A stretch of 35,548 nt of DNA. It comes from an uncultured bacterium. GTDB lineage: Bacteria; Bacillota_I; Bacilli_A; RF39; UBA660. Below, piece after piece: positions 32,424 to 35,548 of this stretch. Made by a program: the position numbers and the translations under genes. The notes under the pieces are model-generated. The model made no database searches, was not told the DNA's origin, and saw only the letters and a list, made by a program, of their open reading frames with translations. The stretch covers positions 1 through 35,548 of the forward strand of contig CAMODU010000009.1 in NCBI GenBank assembly GCA_946611605.1, written 5' to 3'. Position 1 is the stretch's first letter, and every line of letters begins with the position of its first letter.

Positions 32424-33116
32424 ATGAATATAGAAGAATTTGTTAATAACTTAAAAGATTTAAACATAGATATAGATAATGATAAGTTAAATAAATTAGA
32501 TATTTATTATAATTTCTTAGTTGAATATAATAGTCATACTAATTTAACAGCTATAACTGATAAAGAAGATGTATATTTAAAACATTTCTATGATTCATTA
32601 ACAATAGTTAAAAGTATTGATTTATCAACAGTTAATACTTTAATAGATGTAGGTACAGGTGCTGGTTTTCCAGGAATGGTATTAGCAATAATGTATCCTA
32701 ATATTAAAGTAACTTTATTAGATAGTAATAATAAAAGAATTAATTTCTTAAATGAATTAAGAGATAAATTAGGTATAACTAATGTAGAAACTATTCATGA
32801 AAGATCTGAAATATATGCTAAGAATCATAAAGATATGTATGATCTAGTAACTGCAAGAGCAGTTAAGAATATGAAAGAATTAACTGAATTATGTTTACCT
32901 TTAGTTAAAGCAAATGGATATTTTATACCTTTAAAAGGTAATATAGAAGATGAATTAAATAATGCAAAAGATATTATATCTAAGATAAATGGTACTATTG
33001 AAGATATTATTACATTTAATCTACCTAATGGAGATAATAGAAATATTATTAAGATTAAAAAGATGGATAAATGTCCAGATAAATATCCTAGAGAATATAA
33101 AGATATTGTTAAATAA
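32424..33116 (+). CDS. rsmG: 16S rRNA guanine-N7 methyltransferase RsmG (GidB)
   Basis: The protein has 230 residues, the normal length. LTAITDKEDVYLKHFYDSLTIV is the family's N-terminal signature (H-x-x-D-S-L). The SAM loop is LIDVGTGAGFPGMVLAI (about 73-88), then NNKRINFLNEL, and TARAV. RsmG methylates G527 of 16S rRNA (E. coli numbering); losing it gives low-level streptomycin resistance. It is co-transcribed with mnmE and mnmG, and it ends in a good terminator. Confidence 0.96.
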   Translation: MNIEEFVNNLKDLNIDIDNDKLNKLDIYYNFLVEYNSHTNLTAITDKEDVYLKHFYDSLTIVKSIDLSTVNTLIDVGTGAGFPGMVLAIMYPNIKVTLLDSNNKRINFLNELRDKLGITNVETIHERSEIYAKNHKDMYDLVTARAVKNMKELTELCLPLVKANGYFIPLKGNIEDELNNAKDIISKINGTIEDIITFNLPNGDNRNIIKIKKMDKCPDKYPREYKDIVK

Positions 33117-33119
33117 TTA

Positions 33120-33151
33120 AATAACTATATAAAAATATAGTTATTTTTTTT
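33120..33151 (+). terminator. Intrinsic terminator of mnmE-mnmG-rsmG
   Basis: A perfect 11-bp stem (33120-33130 with 33135-33145), 4-nt loop, and T-run. It ends the operon 3 nt after the rsmG stop. Confidence 0.85.
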
Positions 33152-33172
33152 ATAATTAAAATAGGTGATTAT

Positions 33173-33544
33173 GTGAAAACAAATAAGAAGAATATAATTA
33201 AAGGCAAAGATGATAAATCAGGAAATATAGTAAGACGTATATCTTTAATACTATATTTTTGTCCTACAATTATATATGTATTCTTATTTTATTTAGATAG
33301 TTATACTAGGGATCATTTTGCATTTGCTATTGTACCTGAATTATTTTTTAAAATGTTAATTCCATTTATATTCATCCTACCTTTTATTGGATTTATTACA
33401 TCTATATATGGTGCTATAAAATATCGTAATAATCGTAAATGTATAAGTTTATTCTGGTTCTTATTAGTATTTACTATACTTCTTGCAATAGCATTCTTGT
33501 TAGTATTTGATTTTTTTAGTCATATAGTATCTTTATTCACATAA
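33173..33544 (+). CDS. Small three-span membrane protein, unknown
   Basis: I do not recognise this 123-residue protein. GTG at 33173 is chosen because AGGTGAT lies 3-4 nt upstream; an ATG at 33171 is read out of frame as ATG-TGA. After a basic N-terminus (about 22 residues, KTNKKNIIKGKDDKSGN) there are three predicted membrane spans at about 24-42, 60-85 and 94-120. The second loop has short basic stretches (KYRNNRKC). No enzymatic motif is seen. It and the next gene lie between rsmG and noc, a place that holds no conserved gene in Bacillus. Confidence 0.55.
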   Translation: MKTNKKNIIKGKDDKSGNIVRRISLILYFCPTIIYVFLFYLDSYTRDHFAFAIVPELFFKMLIPFIFILPFIGFITSIYGAIKYRNNRKCISLFWFLLVFTILLAIAFLLVFDFFSHIVSLFT

Positions 33545-33593
33545 CTATTATGGTAGGTATATAAGAAAAATAATTAAGAAATAGGTGATGTAT

Positions 33594-34103
33594 ATGAATA
33601 ATCAAACATCTGATGATATTATTAAAGCTTCATTAGGTCAAGATACTAAAGACCATGCTAGCTTTGTAATTAAACAAGAAGAAAAACAAGAAGAAACATA
33701 CGAAGAAAAAACTATTAATAATGAAACAAATACATTAGAAATGTATAAAAATAGATATAAATTATATAAAACTTTGTTTGATGTATGTTTTATAGTATTT
33801 GTATTATCTATAATATCTTTCATTTTCTTATTAGTTGCAGGTATGGGAAGCATATTCTTTTTAATTGCAGGGGTGGATGTGGTTGTTCCAAATATAAATA
33901 TACCAGAAATAACAACAATAGTTTCATTTGTAGCTGCAATTATCTGTAAAATAGCTGCTTTTGTTGTTAATAATAAGATTAAGAAGTTAGCACCAGAAGA
34001 ATATGATAAGCCAAAGAGTTTATTAAAAAATATTATTAAACTAATTGTTGAAGTAATCTTAATTTTCTTTGTGTTATATATATTATTTATACTTGTACAA
34101 TAA
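33594..34103 (+). CDS. Small membrane protein with acidic cytosolic head, unknown
   Basis: ATG at 33594 is used because AGGTGATG is the ribosome site; earlier in-frame GTG (33585) and ATG (33588) lie inside it. The product has 169 residues. The first 55 are acidic and polar (IKQEEKQEETYEEK), then spans at about 58-85, 95-115 and 140-165. The middle span has a Gly-rich start (AGMGSIFFLIAGV). It follows the previous gene at 49 nt without a terminator, so the two may be one transcript. No function can be given. It ends in a good terminator. Confidence 0.5.
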   Translation: MNNQTSDDIIKASLGQDTKDHASFVIKQEEKQEETYEEKTINNETNTLEMYKNRYKLYKTLFDVCFIVFVLSIISFIFLLVAGMGSIFFLIAGVDVVVPNINIPEITTIVSFVAAIICKIAAFVVNNKIKKLAPEEYDKPKSLLKNIIKLIVEVILIFFVLYILFILVQ

Positions 34104-34142
34104 TATTAATTATCAGTAAATATTTAGTATTATTCATTAATT

Positions 34143-34165
34143 AAGAACTAGCAATAGTTCTTTTA
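34143..34165 (+). terminator. Intrinsic terminator after the small membrane protein genes
   Basis: The 8-bp stem AAGAACTA/TAGTTCTT (34143-34150 with 34155-34162) with loop GCAA is followed by TTTT. Confidence 0.75.
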
Positions 34166-34168
34166 TTA

Positions 34169-34197
34169 TTGAATAAAAATACAATAAATAATATAAT
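34169..34197 (+). promoter_or_regulatory. Promoter of the noc/parB-like gene
   Basis: TTGAAT (34169-34174), 17-bp spacer, TATAAT (34192-34197), 26 bp upstream of the start, immediately after the terminator. The gene is a separate transcription unit. Confidence 0.65.
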
Positions 34198-34223
34198 TAT
34201 ATATAGAATAGGAGAGGGTTATC

Positions 34224-35372
34224 ATGAAGATGGAAGCTCAAATTAGAATGATAAATGCTGAAGATATCATTCCTAATAGATTTCAACCTAGATTAGAATT
34301 TGATCCAGTTGCTCTTCAAGAGTTAGCTTCTAGTATTAGAGTTCATGGTATTGTTCAACCTCTTGTAGTAAGACGTGTACAAGATAAATATGAAATTATT
34401 GCAGGCGAAAGAAGATTTAAAGCTTCTCAATTACTTGGTTTATCATCTGTTCCTTGTATTATATGTGATTTAGATGATAATGAATCAGCAGAAGTTGCTG
34501 TTATTGAAAATATACATAGAAAAGACTTATCTCCTATAGAAGAAGCTAAAAGCTTTAAAAAGATACTTGATAAGCATTATTTAACTCAAGATCAATTAGC
34601 AGCTCGTATGGGTATGGCTCAATCTACTTTAGCTAATAAATTAAGATTATTAACATTAGATGAAGCTGTTCAAGAAGCATTACAAAAGAATCAAATATCT
34701 GAAAGACATGCTAGAAGTTTATTAAGATTAACAGATAAAATGAAACAAGTTGATTTACTTAATGAAATAATTAAGAATAGATTAACTGTTAAACAATTAG
34801 ATGATCAAATAGAATCTATATTAGGTACTTATAAGAAACAAGAAAATGTAACAGGTGGAATAAATGTTGATTCACGTATGGATGTAGATATATCTGATGC
34901 ATTGAATCAAGATGATGAATTTAACTTATCTATTCATCCAACAGAATATCAATATAGATCTAAGATTGATGATAAAAATGATAAAAAGAGATTATTCTTT
35001 AATAATTTAGAAGATCATCCAGCAACTATGGAAGATCCTACATTATCATTTGGTTTTAATCCATTCAAAACTCAAGATATAGTAGCTCAAGAAGGTCTTG
35101 TAGATCTAGAAGAAGAAATATCTGATGTAGATGATGAAACAGATATACCTAAAGAAGGTTCAGTTGCTGCTCAAGAAGCTGAAGAGAAAAAATTCAATAT
35201 GGATGTTTATACTCCTAGAGAATTAACTAGAGCAGTAAATGATTTATTACAATTAGCTATTGATAATGGATTAGATGTTAAATCAGAAGAATTTAATTTT
35301 ACTGATATATATCAAATAGTTATCAAGGTACAAAAAAATCCTGAAGAAGAAAAAGAAGAGGAAAATAAATAG
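34224..35372 (+). CDS. noc: Noc/ParB-family chromosome segregation or occlusion protein
   Basis: The protein has 382 residues, against about 283 in B. subtilis Noc. ParB/Noc N-terminal domain: NRFQPR (18-23), HGIVQPLVV, CTP motif GERRFKA (61-67) and ENIHRK (95-100). Helix-turn-helix GMAQSTLANKLRLL. At the four residues that separate Noc from ParB in work on the family, it has Gln133, Lys139, Thr144 and Arg161 (Noc: Gln-Lys-Lys-Arg; ParB: Arg-Thr-Ala-Gly), so it is Noc-like at three of four. The N-terminus starts directly at the beta-strand, without the amphipathic membrane helix of Bacillus Noc. Residues about 205-325 are an unusual acidic linker with an ordered-looking end (326-370). Ribosome site GGAGAGG. 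ParA is not in view. Confidence 0.9.
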   Translation: MKMEAQIRMINAEDIIPNRFQPRLEFDPVALQELASSIRVHGIVQPLVVRRVQDKYEIIAGERRFKASQLLGLSSVPCIICDLDDNESAEVAVIENIHRKDLSPIEEAKSFKKILDKHYLTQDQLAARMGMAQSTLANKLRLLTLDEAVQEALQKNQISERHARSLLRLTDKMKQVDLLNEIIKNRLTVKQLDDQIESILGTYKKQENVTGGINVDSRMDVDISDALNQDDEFNLSIHPTEYQYRSKIDDKNDKKRLFFNNLEDHPATMEDPTLSFGFNPFKTQDIVAQEGLVDLEEEISDVDDETDIPKEGSVAAQEAEEKKFNMDVYTPRELTRAVNDLLQLAIDNGLDVKSEEFNFTDIYQIVIKVQKNPEEEKEEENK

Positions 35373-35390
35373 TTTATTTCCTCTTTTTAT
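35356..35390 (+). terminator. Intrinsic terminator of the noc-like gene
   Basis: A long stem AAGAGGAAAATAAA / TTTATTTCCTCTT with one bulged A and the stop codon TAG in the loop is followed by TTTT. Confidence 0.75.
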
Positions 35391-35392
35391 TA

Positions 35393-35401
35393 TGTTATAA
35401 T
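35393..35401 (+). promoter_or_regulatory. Extended -10 promoter of the last gene
   Basis: TGTTATAAT (-10 TATAAT at 35396-35401), 22 bp before the ATG at 35424. Confidence 0.5.
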
Positions 35402-35423
35402 TCATACACGAAGAAGTGATATT

Positions 35424-35548
35424 ATGAAAGAATTAATATTTAAATTAAATAATAATGAAGAAGAAATAGTTAATATTAAAACTAATTATTTTATGAAAGA
35501 TAATGTATTAAATTTTACTATAGATAATAATATATATAGATATAATGT
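35424..35548 (+). CDS. Partial hypothetical protein, N-terminus only
   Basis: ATG at 35424 opens a frame running off the edge: 41 residues, MKELIFKLNNNEEEIVNIKTNYF onward. The pattern is charged strands, as in small beta-barrel proteins; it vaguely recalls DUF1934 (YwiB-like), but too little is visible to claim it. It has a GAAGTGA ribosome site and its own promoter, so it is separate from noc. It is not ParA, which would show a P-loop within the first 20 residues. Confidence 0.45.
   Translation, partial: MKELIFKLNNNEEEIVNIKTNYFMKDNVLNFTIDNNIYRYN

Noticed and set aside
1-35548. CRISPR array, insertion sequence or prophage
   Set aside because: I saw no regularly spaced repeats, no transposase or integrase, and no terminal inverted repeats of IS type. 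The window is core chromosome plus a few accessory genes.

Overview
The window is the replication-origin region of an AT-rich, low-G+C Firmicute of the Bacilli lineage, most likely an uncultured Erysipelotrichales/RF39 ('Mollicutes-like') relative. The evidence is a Bacillus-type oriC gene order (rpmH-dnaA-dnaN-recF-gyrB-gyrA and rnpA-yidC-jag-mnmE-mnmG-rsmG-noc), an extremely AT-rich base and codon usage, and proteins closest in pattern to Bacilli families. The genetic code is standard: Trp is TGG, and TGA ends recF and tatD. DivIC and a 3D-domain wall protein suggest a walled, dividing cell rather than a true mycoplasma.

Layout. The origin lies at about 25.26-27.10 kb. Genes to its left are on the minus strand and genes to its right on the plus strand, so all run away from the origin except one glycosyltransferase (2612-3568). 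Left arm, reading away from the origin: dnaA, dnaN, a ComK-family gene, recF, gyrB, gyrA, a cluster of three parS sites and one Noc-type site, the SRP RNA gene (ffs), tadA, dnaX, ybaB, recR, holB, ricT, a trmN6-like methyltransferase, pth, mfd, tatD, a 3D-domain protein (yabE position), rsmA, spoVG, divIC and tmRNA (ssrA). Next come a tandem pair of transglutaminase-like proteins and an accessory tail: the GT8 glycosyltransferase, an unknown protein, an HD phosphohydrolase, a membrane thioredoxin-like protein, a bacterial PH-domain protein and a partial membrane protein. Right arm: rpmH, rnpA, yidC, jag, mnmE, mnmG, rsmG, two small unknown membrane proteins, a Noc/ParB-family protein and the start of one more gene.

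How it works together. The core encodes replication initiation (DnaA, DnaN, oriC), clamp loading (DnaX, HolB), repair (RecF, RecR, Mfd), supercoiling (GyrAB), tRNA/rRNA maturation (TadA, MnmE/G, RsmA, RsmG, Pth, RNase P protein), membrane insertion (SRP RNA, YidC, Jag), ribosome rescue (tmRNA) and division/segregation (DivIC, Noc/ParB). The most unusual items are: a mixed parS/Noc-site cluster paired with a Noc-like protein whose specificity residues are Noc-type at three of four positions and which lacks the N-terminal membrane helix; a short ComK homologue in the yaaA position between dnaN and recF; the tandem Cys-His-Asp proteins beside tmRNA; and an oriC with a 17-bp direct repeat and non-consensus DnaA-box-like iterons. 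Most of the window is conserved core, and I did not see a wholly new multi-gene system.
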